From positions 1-33,599 of the forward strand of contig QXVZ01017585.1 of assembly GCA_008931825.1 (NCBI GenBank): a stretch of 33,599 nucleotides of DNA. The letters are read 5' to 3'. Of this stretch, positions 12,001-21,097 are shown piece by piece. A model generated the notes under the pieces. That model had not been told where the DNA came from and did not search any database. It saw only the letters and a list, made by a program, of their open reading frames with translations. Each line of letters opens with the position of its first letter. Position 1 is the first letter of the stretch. Both the position numbers and the translations under genes were made by a program. This stretch comes from Phallusia fumigata. Its lineage: Eukaryota > Chordata > Ascidiacea > Phlebobranchia > Ascidiidae.

Positions 12001-13556
12001 TGCGAAAATTGTTAAAAATGTTTATAATATTGACAATGTAAAATTTCAAATGGAATAACTTGCAACTTTGCCCAAATGTTTGGATTTATATTCTGTTGAA
12101 TATTTACCTGATAACCATTGACTCCTGGTCGATCATTTACGATTGGAATATATAGGGTACAAGGAGTTTGCATTACTCTTACTCCGATCATTGATACAGC
12201 TGATGAAGTTTTTACTGACGTTTGAGTAACAAAAGATTGGGATTCTGCTAATTGCGTGTAAACCTGAACAAACAAAAATTCGAAACATCAACCAAGATTA
12301 AACATGAACAAACCTATCTAAACTGCAGTCAACATGTTTCCCAAACAACAGTTCAGAAACTAAACTATGCAACAATCTTAATTGATAACAATTCTGGTAG
12401 GCTAATATTTTTAACCAACTTACATTGAAATGAATGTTACGCTTATATCTATTGCATGCACAAAAAGCATCAAGAATGGTAAAAAACGGTAAAAAATATT
12501 CTCTAATCAACTTTAAGAGAGGTGGAGAGAATTATTGGGACTAGATCGTCAGCAAAGAAACCTTGATATAATATGTTGTTTTGTATTTTAAGCCACAAAG
12601 AGACGTTCCTCCGTGCCCGAACGACGCGTGTATTATTGTTGACTTTTCACCGGGCAACATGGCTGCAACCTAAAACGAAACACTTTTAAAATGTTTAAAA
12701 CTCAACTATCAAAACGATAGTCACATTACCTTGACCGGAGTGTAGTTAGCATGAAGCAGAGGTCGAAAAGAGGTTGTCCAGTTTACGTGAATTGAGTCCG
12801 GGTTGCAAACAGAAGGCCAAGCGTTCACGAAAACTGCACAACAGAAACAATTAACCTATACTCCAAACTCATAAAGCACTTGTTGTCGACGTTTAAAAGA
12901 GCGATGCAAAATCGTTAAGCTACGAGAGTAAAGCGGTTCATTGTTGTTTATACTTACATTGAAATTGACAGGCATAATACGCGTATTTGCCAGTGAACTG
13001 CTTGTCCACATCTTGCCATGCTTTATTATATCGTAGGGAACTGTTCTCCACGAATACACTAAGAACTAAAATACATGGTAAACTTCATACAAAAACTTTT
13101 TGTTAAATGTTTCACCTGGTACGAATATCGAGGTCCACTTTGTATGATAATTTTTGGTGGGTTGATCGGTACGAGATAGTTTTGAACAATTGCTGTTTGA
13201 GCGAAAGTTAAAAACCTCTTCGAAGTTTTTGCTATCGGTTCCATCTCCACCAAATAACACGAATCCAAGTTTCCAACCTTAAATGCATTTTGTTCCTAAT
13301 GTCGCTACTTTACTATTGGCGTATTTACCTTTTCAATACCTTGATTCACATCGCATGTTGTGTTTGTTGTAATCCACCATGTTTCAGGCCCATTTGGTGC
13401 TGTGAATTTACAAAATCTTACCGGCCTCAGTCCAGAATTGTTGCTGCATTTAGGGCGGCAAATTTAAAAGTGCGCTAACCAATAGAATATTGTGCGTATA
13501 CGATTCTTAATGTGCTTACATTTTATACAAGTGAACAACTTCTGAAGTAACACCCG
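5036..13556 (-). CDS. Receptor-type protein tyrosine phosphatase with lectin-like/FN3 ectodomain (5' end lost at a join)
   Basis: Ectodomain exons (- strand): 13556-13520 (partial), 13443-13340, 13277-13116, 13065-12958, 12833-12730, 12669-12562, 12263-12108, 11011-10901 and 10836-10668. They form a lectin-like domain ending in YAYYACQF, two FN3 domains and a Thr-rich stalk. The donor at 13340 (gtattg) was chosen because it restores phase; a gtaaat donor at 13329 breaks it. Exon 10608-10492 is the membrane helix (GGGMVVFLVVFVAFICY). Phosphatase exons start at 10046 and end with TGA at 5036-5038. D1 has NYINASYID, FIATQGP and HCSAGAGRTG, the active-site Cys-x5-Arg loop; D2 is degenerate. The protein should dephosphorylate tyrosines in response to an extracellular ligand. 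Any signal peptide lies in the gap at 13557. Internal repeats at 6033-7793/7795-9548, 10833-11053/11055-11275 and 11242-11934/11936-12628 look like assembly duplicates, so the real gene is shorter. One small exon around 5640-5670 is unresolved. Confidence 0.85.
6033..7793. repeat. Second copy of the D1 exon block, probably the other haplotype
   Basis: This is collinear with 7795-9548 at an offset of 1762 bases, falling to 1755 after a 7-base indel near 7677. I counted about eight substitutions. D1 exons such as 6944-6806 (active-site loop), 7157-7021 and 7363-7232 recur unchanged in frame. The two copies abut exactly at the single n at 7794 and share introns as well as exons. That fits two alleles placed side by side better than an old tandem duplication. 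Only this copy continues into the D2 exons. Confidence 0.8.
7794..7794. other. Contig join (single n)
   Basis: A single ambiguous base sits exactly between two near-identical 1.76 kb blocks. It marks a join between overlapping contigs that were not merged. Confidence 0.8.
7795..10046 (-). other. Phosphatase domain D1 exon block (copy next to the ectodomain)
   Basis: Phase-consistent exons: 10046-9904 (juxtamembrane, with PYENV and FRREFE), 9695-9599 (GNVLP), 9531-9464 (NYINASYID), 9411-9277 (NKFIATQGP, DFWQMI), 9125-8994 (EKYWP), 8919-8783 (LPDHEVP, VVHC), 8706-8568 (SAGAGRTG), 8521-8397 (KDYVFINQLL), 8314-8247 and 8173-8145. Active-site Cys and Arg and the general-acid Asp are present, so D1 is probably active. 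The Trp that normally opens the WPD loop is Leu. The join at 7794 cuts the following exon. Confidence 0.85.
10833..11275. repeat. 222-bp direct repeat around a join (n at 11054)
   Basis: 10833-11053 recurs at 11055-11275. It contains the last FN3 exon of the phosphatase gene (11011-10901, copied at 11233-11123). Near identity and placement on either side of the n point to an unmerged overlap. Confidence 0.85.
11242..12628. repeat. 0.69-kb direct repeat around a join (n at 11935)
   Basis: 11242-11934 recurs at 11936-12628 with scattered substitutions. It holds the FN3 exon with IPIVNDRPGVNGYQ and the preceding exon with TSLCGLKYKTTYYIK (TSLSGLKYKTTYHIK in the other copy). The repeat abuts the n exactly, so it is probably the second haplotype. 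Confidence 0.8.
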
Positions 13557-13557
13557 N
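13557..13557. other. Contig join (single n) hiding pentraxin and phosphatase exons
   Basis: On one side lie the first three exons of a pentraxin. On the other is the truncated first visible exon of the phosphatase. By comparison with the complete pentraxin at 19619-17480, its last two exons and the phosphatase 5' exons are missing here. Confidence 0.7.
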
Positions 13558-13818
13558 GTGTCATTTATATAAAGTCGTTAAACTGAGATTTAAAGCACAT
13601 ACGATACGTCAATCAAAGAAAACAAACTTTACCTGTTCAACGCTTATACCTGTAACTGAGGTGAATGCTGTTAAATCTTCGTTTTTAGTTTTCTAACTTT
13701 AATTGAGTAAATATTGGTACTGGTAAAACCGGTTAACCAATGCTTATCAAGTGTCCTACTATATCCCACCAGGTTTTAAATCACTTTATTGTATTTTAAT
13801 ACTTGATCTAATACTTAC

Positions 13819-14588
13819 AGTTTCGCTGATGTTTGCAACAAAATTAAAATCATTCTGCGATTCAAAAATAATCAGTCGTATCCAAGAATCCTCTGGACGC
13901 AGTTCAATAAGTATGTGATTGGGGTGATCAAGAGATTCGTAGCTTAAAAGGGGAGCAAGAAACGCCAATTCATCAAAGTTAACCCACATACACATGGTGG
14001 CGGCCTTGAGTCGGGGGAAGTACCTCCTGTACTTAATGTAATCCTGGATGTTGTTGCTACGTTTAACCACATACTGCGAGCGTGGACAGTCTGAAAATAA
14101 AAACGTTTTTGTTTAAACATACTTTTGACGAATATACTTGCTCTACAAATACCTTTCGGTAAAGTATCACTGCCAAACGATGTTTAGGACATCAAAATTG
14201 GCAAAAATTAAAAAATTGTGTTTTTTTCGCTAAAACTAAGACCTACCCACGATAGACGTTTGGGCATCAGCATTTAACAAAGATATTTTGTGGGTCAGCT
14301 CACCCACCTTCGTCTCAAGAGTCGCAATTTCGTCTGAAATGAGAATAAATGTTTCAGAAATCAACGCAGAAAAAAATAAATTTAATTTAATAAAAACTAT
14401 AAACACACAACGAGAATACTGAGGCTTAAGCCTGACATCAGTTATTGGTGCGATTTAAAAAATCTGCTAGATGCAAAGTTACCTTGGTAAAATGTACAAT
14501 CCGTTTCTGGGCTTGGTTCGGTGTTTCCATCTGAGAGTTTGGCTTGTAACAAACTCGCGACGAGCACAACAATCCAAAACGAGCCCAT
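13819..14588 (-). CDS. Pentraxin, first three exons (3' part missing at join)
   Basis: Exons 14588-14483, 14333-14247 and 14090-13819. The ATG opens a signal peptide (MGSFWIVVLVASLLQA). Exon 2 is a regular heptad segment (IATLETKVGELTHKISLL) expected to form a short coiled coil that assembles subunits, as in long pentraxins. Exon 3 is the first half of the pentraxin fold, with ATMCMWVNF holding the first conserved cysteine. Lengths of exons 2 and 3 (87 and 272 bases) are identical to those of the complete paralogue at 19619. A secreted pattern-recognition protein is expected. The last two exons are absent because the sequence jumps at 13557, so this is an assembly truncation rather than evidence of a broken gene. 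Confidence 0.85.
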
Positions 14589-15360
14589 AATTTCACGCCT
14601 CACTCTAATGCTACAAATGCAGAAAATTTTTTAAATGTTATAAATTACGAAAGAGGACCGAAAATATAACACAGCACATCCACAAACCGTATCAGTAGCG
14701 CGCAAGTGTCACAGGTCTACAAACAATACACGTTATACCCCATTGCCTTGGTAAAACTATAAGACCTATTTCAAAACATCGTTATCTTGCGAAAGTAGTT
14801 TGTTTCAGGCCAAGTCGAAACAAATGAGTATTATAGGCAAGGTAAAACTTGTTTACATTACCCACTGTAATAAAGCTTGAATAGACTTGTCATTTGACGA
14901 TTAACCTGTTACAAAACACCCGCTAGAAATATTGTTTTAATGAAAATCCCAGCCTTACAGACCAATGCTACACAACATGAACGAATCCCGCAGAGACAAA
15001 CCGCTGCCTAACAGGACAATTTGTTGTGATAATATGTCACCCATCCAATGATCAGCGCATTTTCCATACCGGAAACATTTCTAACGCTCGACGCAGAAAC
15101 GACTTTTCAGTCTGCTTGCAAAACATCACGTATTTTGCACAAATTTGCTCGGTAATCGGTAACTTATTGCCGAACGTCAATTTTTGCATCGGCGCCCTGA
15201 CAGCAAATTAATCAAACTAAATTTCCAGTCGCGATAAGCTTCAATGCATGAAACAAACAGGATGCAAGCGGCACTTGCACGTCCACGACTTCCTGAACGA
15301 ACTTTTTAAGGATATTACTAAAACGTCAATCACCATTCGCATGTCTGTTTGAAAGGCTAT
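14589..15360 (-). promoter_or_regulatory. 5' flank and probable untranslated first exon of the truncated pentraxin
   Basis: On the - strand, GGTCT|GTAAGG near 14960 looks like a splice donor, and TTTGTAG near 14613 an acceptor just before the ATG. The equivalent donor (GATCT|GTAAGT near 20060) and acceptor are present upstream of the complete pentraxin, so a 5' UTR intron seems conserved. Similarity between the two flanks fades around 15360/20350. No other gene is visible in this stretch. Confidence 0.5.
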
Positions 15361-15399
15361 GGCATTTCATGAAATTCCAACTAATTTGTACGGTAGAAT

Positions 15400-16580
15400 G
15401 TATGATTGGATTTGATTATTTCTCGCTTCTTGTATGTTTTAAAGTCTGTCACACAAGGAAACAATTTTAAGGGTTTCGAATGACCTCTAAACCATAAAAA
15501 TATGGAAAAAATGAACACCATTAGTAAAGAATAACTGACTATCACTATGAGTGCTATATTACCTAAAAGTAAAGCGTGAAAATTATTTTGCAAATTGAGT
15601 TCAAGCACAATGTTGTGTTGTTTACCTTTGTTTGTTGTTTATGTGTTTCAATTACTATCGTCATTGTGCAACAGTATTGATATAAGTAGGTTTGTTTTGC
15701 ACCAAAACATAAGTTACGTTTTTTTAAATTTACTATAGTTTACGTCTTGCACAATAATTCAGAAAGGTTAACTAAATGTGTTGACATAGGCAAAGGCAAA
15801 CAAAATTTGATGCCTGTCATTTTAGGCAGTTTTTGTGACGACTCGCGGTTTGAGCGATGTAGGTGTAATATGGGCCATTGTTGTCGTAAGACGGTGTGCC
15901 AACCGCCATCAAATGAGTCAATTGGTTGTTCGCAATAAATTATCGACAACTAAAATGTAGTCGCAGCGTCAAAGGTGAAAAAATGTTTTGTCAATAAGCG
16001 ACTTGTAACATGTTTGATTGCCTCAGTCTTAATATTTCCAAAAGGTACTAGTCTTACCTGAAAAAGTCGTGATTTTGTTAACGTATTTCTTTCTCTTACT
16101 TTATTTTTTTCGCCCACGTCAGTGTGCAAAGATTGCTGAAGAAAGATTCTTATTTAAATAAAATACCCACATGAATTGTAAAACTATAAGAATCAGTTGT
16201 TGAAAGTGTTTGAAATAAATTTGTTTTTACACAATTGCTGTTATAGTCAAAGCAAAATTTTTTGTGTCGCTTTATTCTCTACTAAATAATGTCGTCGTTT
16301 GATTTTTGGCGTTTGATAAAGATCAAATTGCTTTTTAAAATCCACGACTTTTCAAGTCTGTTTGCTGTGGGTTTACAAAATCTACCCGGCTTTAGTTTAG
16401 ATTTATTGCTACATTTAGGGCGTCAAGTTATAAAATAATCTTTTCAATATTGTATGGTACGTATACGATACCTATAGATACACTTACAATTTAAGCAACT
16501 CTTGGCAAAGGCGCAATTAAAGAATATTGCTCAACGATAATCGACATTTGTCATCCACACGTTTGGCACATCTGCAATCA
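15400..16580 (-). pseudogene. Decayed duplicate of the phosphatase ectodomain and membrane segment
   Basis: Reading the - strand, pieces of the phosphatase gene recur in the same order. A degraded first exon lies near 16580-16493. Next comes a lectin-like exon with KPGRFCKPTAN, truncated near 16370. A partial FN3 exon lies near 16060 (VRLVPFGNI, matching LRLVSVGNI). The stalk exon starts at 15956 (SIIYCEQPIDSFDGG, matching SVIYCEQPVGSFNAG). A hydrophobic segment follows near 15570-15490 (IALIVIVSYSLLMVFIF). Stops, truncated exons and the absence of any phosphatase exon show decay. The intact pentraxin upstream makes this the second half of a duplicated pentraxin-phosphatase cassette. Confidence 0.7.
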
Positions 16581-17479
16581 GAAATTCTAAGCCTGCCTTT
16601 TTATCAAGCTTTGAAAAAAAATTTCCACAAATCTTCAGTAACTCAGGTACACAATTCACGGTTTTAAATAATCGCAACATGAAGATACATTAGCCAGTAC
16701 TTGTGTACAACACATATTCTACATTTCGCGATAAGAGCAATGTTCTTGTCTGTTGGTTTTAACGTTTTTTACAATTGTTACGCGCCCCCTTTTTTTCTTT
16801 CACCGCGACATGTAACTTTGCGCCGCTTTTCCAAGTCATTCCTGATGATGACAGCGGCGTTTGTCGAAACGTAGAATATGTTTTTTACACAAGTACGGGC
16901 TTGTATCTTCCTATTCAGTAACTCGCTTTGTAAATTAAACCTATTGTGAACTTTTGTGAAGATGTTTAATACTGATTGGTTTTCTAACAATTTTGTCGAT
17001 GAAGTATGTTAATACTCTTCTGTTTACCAAGCACGACAGTTTTGCTGGTTTTCTGTCAACAACTTGGGTTAAAACCTTATTTGGGAAACCAAAAAAGTGA
17101 TTTACGCAAATCGAAAAATATGAGATACAAGCTTTATTTTACAAACCAGCGTTGGTATAGAAAATTTGTTTGCAGCATTTCAACAAAATAGCTAACAAAT
17201 TTATGACGTTTGTGTACAACACTTTTTGATAGGAAATTTTAAGAAACAGAAACATATGTATTACAAACCATTCCACGGTAAAACAAACTAGTGAAATATA
17301 ACGGAAGTCGCAATGCAGCACGTGATTACCAGCGACAATAGAGACGATGTCATTAACAATTCTAAACAAGAATAATGCAATGAAATACACAGAGAGGCGA
17401 AACGCAGCATGTGACTACTTGTGAAACATATATAGATGCTAAAATCATATGGACTTTCAGGGACATATAATATTGAAGT
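16581..17479. other. Spacer after the complete pentraxin
   Basis: There is no convincing gene. Open frames here are short and unsupported. A TTTATT at 17133-17138 would serve as a - strand AATAAA for the pentraxin, about 340 bases past its stop. Around 16820-16880 a GC-richer stretch (CCTGATGATGACAGCGGCG, then GTCGAAACG) stands out against the AT-rich background and may be the tail of an old retroelement. That is only a guess. Confidence 0.4.
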
Positions 17480-19619
17480 TCAAGGTCGTAGGATAGGGCA
17501 GTGGGTGAGAATCCCGTATGTGGATTCTCCGAAAATCTCCACTTTATCCAAGGTCAAGGCAACCTGGTAGTCGATAGGACACTCACAATTGACTCCCATG
17601 CGAATTATTTCATCTCCGGTGAGAACGCGAGGAAAGATGACTGTATTTTTCAACGATCCTCTGCGCAAAACAGAAGATCGTTTAACAGTTGGTCGAGAAT
17701 AAACAGCAAGGAAGAATTAAATACCAGTGGCAAAGTGCTTTTGAAGTTTAAGTTGGGGGTGTCCAAACTTTTTGTAATAACGGTCAATTTTTATTACGTG
17801 ATGGCGCCCGCCGGCCTTTTTTGCTGTTAACCATAAATCTAGTGCCGAACATAATGGGATTTGTACTGCGTCAGTATCATGTACTCTTTCTTTTTGCCGG
17901 TACATAAAGTGTAACTTTTGCGTGAAGTCGCAAGTCGCTTTAACCCAAAAGCTTAATCCAAACATTGGCGGGTCATGTGCCACACAATTTAAAACAGCCG
18001 CGGGGCACGTAAAATGTTGCTGCGAGCCACACTATGGACACCCCGAGCTAAGTTATGCTGACGGTGCTGACCAAAAACTAAGACAAGAAAAGAAGACGTC
18101 TACGATTTGGCGCTAGCTGTTAAAATAAGTGGGTTATGTATGACATGTATTACCTGACAGCTCGCCCACCGTAGAATCCTCCATCTACATTCCTACTCTC
18201 ATCTTGTCCCAAAACGAAACTTCCACCTCCCTCTACCATAACTCCACTATACCGTTTCGTTCCGATCGATTTTCCATTGATGAAAAACCCCATATCAGCA
18301 GTATAGGAATCAAACCAAGCACAGATATGATACTATAACATAACAGCAGTTTGTCAAAAGGAGTTATATTACGGACAATAAAATGAGCGCAGTTATAATA
18401 TTGTTTATCGATATGCAAAAATTAATAAAAACCCAAACTTTACTCGTTTAACACTAATGAACCTGCAACTGAGGTGAATGCTGTTAAATCTATATTTCAA
18501 CTAAGTTTTGTCACTTAAATTGAGTAATTATTTGTCATTTCTGTAAATATGAAAAAACAAGTACTTTAAATGTTCCAACAAGCTTTAAAAACATTATTAC
18601 ATCATAATACCTAATCTAGTACTTACAGTTTGGCTGGTGTTTGCAACAAAATGAAAATCATTCTGCGAATCAGAAATAATCAGTCGTATCCAGGAATCCA
18701 TTGGCCGCACTTCAATGAGTATGTGATTATGGTAGTCACGAGTTTCGTAGCTTAAAAGAGGAGCAAGAAGCTCAATTGCGTCGAAATTTACCCACATACA
18801 CATGGTGGCGGCCTTGAGTCGAGGAAAGTGTCTCCTGTACTTAATGTAATCCTCGATGTTGTCGCTACGTGTAAACGCATACTGTGAACGTGGACAGTCT
18901 GAAAAACATGTTTACAAAACTTGTCAAACAAAAACTACTAACAAACTGTCTTATTATAATTTTTGTCCAGCGCCTAAACACCCGGGATTTCGCAAAACAC
19001 AGTAGACTATCATGTGACAAAAGAAAGTCGTTCATTGTGGTTACATATATTACCCGAGACAATCTAAATTTTCGGGAAACAGATTTGTGTATAAAACGTT
19101 TTTTTTTGTTCACATACGATTTTTACAGAAATGTATGTTATTGCCTAAAAAACGCCTTTCTTATTTGGCAGCGTTGGATTAAGCTAGCACATCACAATTA
19201 TTTGACTAAAATATTGTTCCAGTGTTTGAGGACCAAAATTGGGACCTACCCTCAACAGAAACTTGAGCATGAGCATTTACCAAGGACAGTTTGTGGCTCA
19301 GCTCGGACACCATCGTCTCGAGAGATGCAATCTTGTCTAAAATGAAAATTTCCGTAATTAATGCTAGTACTTGCCGCAAAAACCCGAAGCAAATGTAACA
19401 TTAAATAAAGTTTAGGCCGAAATAACTCTAACCTCATAACATAGATACTGAGGCTTGCATGCATGTTACCGGTATTTAAAAATCTCTGCTGGTAGCAAAG
19501 TTACCTTCGTAAAATGAACTGTTGGCACAACTCACTTCTGTGCTTTGTACGGCGTTCCCGGTTGATAGTTTAGCTTGCCACAAACTCGCGGCAAGCACAA
19601 CATACAAAAATGAACCCAT
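17480..19619 (-). CDS. Secreted pentraxin with N-terminal coiled coil (complete)
   Basis: Five exons, 19619-19505, 19336-19250, 18898-18627, 18332-18154 and 17660-17480, join in phase into exactly 278 codons (277 aa plus TGA). Order: signal peptide (MGSFLYVVLAASLWQA), short heptad coil (IASLETMVSELSHKLSLV), then a full pentraxin domain. The two disulfide cysteines of the family are in ATMCMWVNF and HICAWFDS. FFINGK, SFVLGQDES, VIFPRVLTGDEI and the C-terminal VEIFGES...CPILRP follow the CRP/SAP layout. The family signature HxCx[ST]Wx[ST] is altered to HICAWFDS, and the calcium-ligand stretch reads GQDES rather than GQEQD, so ligand binding may differ. The gene sits directly upstream of the decayed phosphatase copy. 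Innate recognition is inferred from the family. Confidence 0.92.
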
Positions 19620-21097
19620 TGTATCACGTCCCAATCTAATCCTACAGATGCTGAAATTTTGCAACAGAGCAAAACAATTAATACTTACTGTTCAGCAGTG
19701 TAGTGGAATTAAACGTGGTCACTTTTCGGTGATTGCACAAAATAAGCACAACCTGGTTTCAAACCTGCTCACTCTTTGTCACTCTTTTGTTTAATATCAC
19801 ATGACACAAAAGAGGGCCGACAATGCAACGCGGGAAATCCCCAAACCTTAAAAAGCAATTTTTAATTATAGTTGGCCATTGTTAAATGTGGTGAATAATT
19901 TGAGGACAAGCTGAAACAAAATCTGAAGAATCACGTTTGAGACTAACTTAACACGTTTGTGTTATCACTGTACTGTGGCTTCAAATCTACTTGACATTTA
20001 ACGTTTAACCGGTTGCACAAAGTTCGATCGAAATCTTATGCGAGCAATACCGGACTTACAGATCACTTTTTTCTGTTACACAACATAACTAAATGCTGCA
20101 AAGACAAACTCCTACCTTGAAGGCAAACATGATATGCTTATATACCGTCTACCAAACAATCAAAGCATTTCCCATCAGGAAACAGTTTAAATGTATGACG
20201 CACAAACGGCCATTCAGTCTTGAGAATCGTGTCAGGGCCAATCAAACAGGATATATTGAAGGCAATCGACTGTACTCCCATGACCACCAACTGGTGTTGT
20301 ACTTTTGAGTTAAGTTTTGTAACATTTGGTTGACTTAATCTAAAGCTATGGCATTTTATGCCAGGCACTCCGAGATTAATAAATTTTACGTTGAAAAAAA
20401 AACGCTCGATCAATTTTTGCAAGGTTAATTATTTCTTACTCCTTGATACATAGGTGGTCACCACAGAAAACAGTTTAATGGGTTACAAAAGATTTTTAAA
20501 GCATTCGAATTTGGGAAGCAGTAATAATTTTGATAATTTTTTAATTTTGACAACTAAAACAAACCAATTTAATAATGGGACATAACTGGAAAACATTATT
20601 ACAATGTCGTAATTTGCATTTGATTACAACAATAAAGTGTCATGGTAAAGTACACACGCGCATTGTTTTTGTTCTAGCTACGTTTGTTGTATTAAATATT
20701 ATTGAAGGCGGTATTATGAAATACTGTTGTTTGAAACTAATTTAAAATAAACAACCTGAGTTAGGCTTATAGCGTAGAAGCATAAATTCCTCAATACTTA
20801 GAATATTGTATCTCAGTTTTCAGTAAGTTTAGGTGAGGGCAGGATCGTTCGTCCTATCAACTAAAACCGCAAGGAAATTAATGTAGTTTGTTTTTTGTTG
20901 CTGCAAGTAACAGTATTTACATAATTGTGTTAAAATATGCAGCAAGCAATGCAGCAGAATGTACGCAGCACTTAGCCTAGCTTGTGCATGTTTTTTTCAA
21001 AATGTGACTGTGCTACAACTTTACTTTTTAACCACGCGATTATTCTTATTATTAGACATCCTACAGTGGAATTTGTCATTCGGATGTAACGTTATAG
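19620..21097. other. Pentraxin 5' flank and gene-free stretch
   Basis: The part up to about 20380 is similar to the flank of the truncated pentraxin and probably holds the - strand promoter and an untranslated exon with donor near 20060. From 20380 to 21097 I see AT-rich sequence without a supported gene. Confidence 0.45.

Noticed and set aside
12958-13277. Ig domain in the phosphatase ectodomain
   Set aside because: The GKYAYYAC stretch first looked like an Ig F strand. Exon phases and the identical Trp-to-Cys spacing match the C-type-lectin-like domain of the + strand receptor instead.
17139-17390. Hydrophobic - strand frame, possible membrane protein
   Set aside because: It is an AT-rich, Phe/Leu/Ile-biased frame with no splice links, no duplicate in the other cassette and no family resemblance.
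18884-19345. 153-aa open frame on the + strand
   Set aside because: It is antisense to pentraxin exon 2 and the adjoining intron. The - strand exon has exact length and phase support.
20138-20422. 94-aa - strand frame upstream of the complete pentraxin
   Set aside because: It lies in a pentraxin 5' flank that is partly duplicated near 15000-15360, where the frame is not kept.
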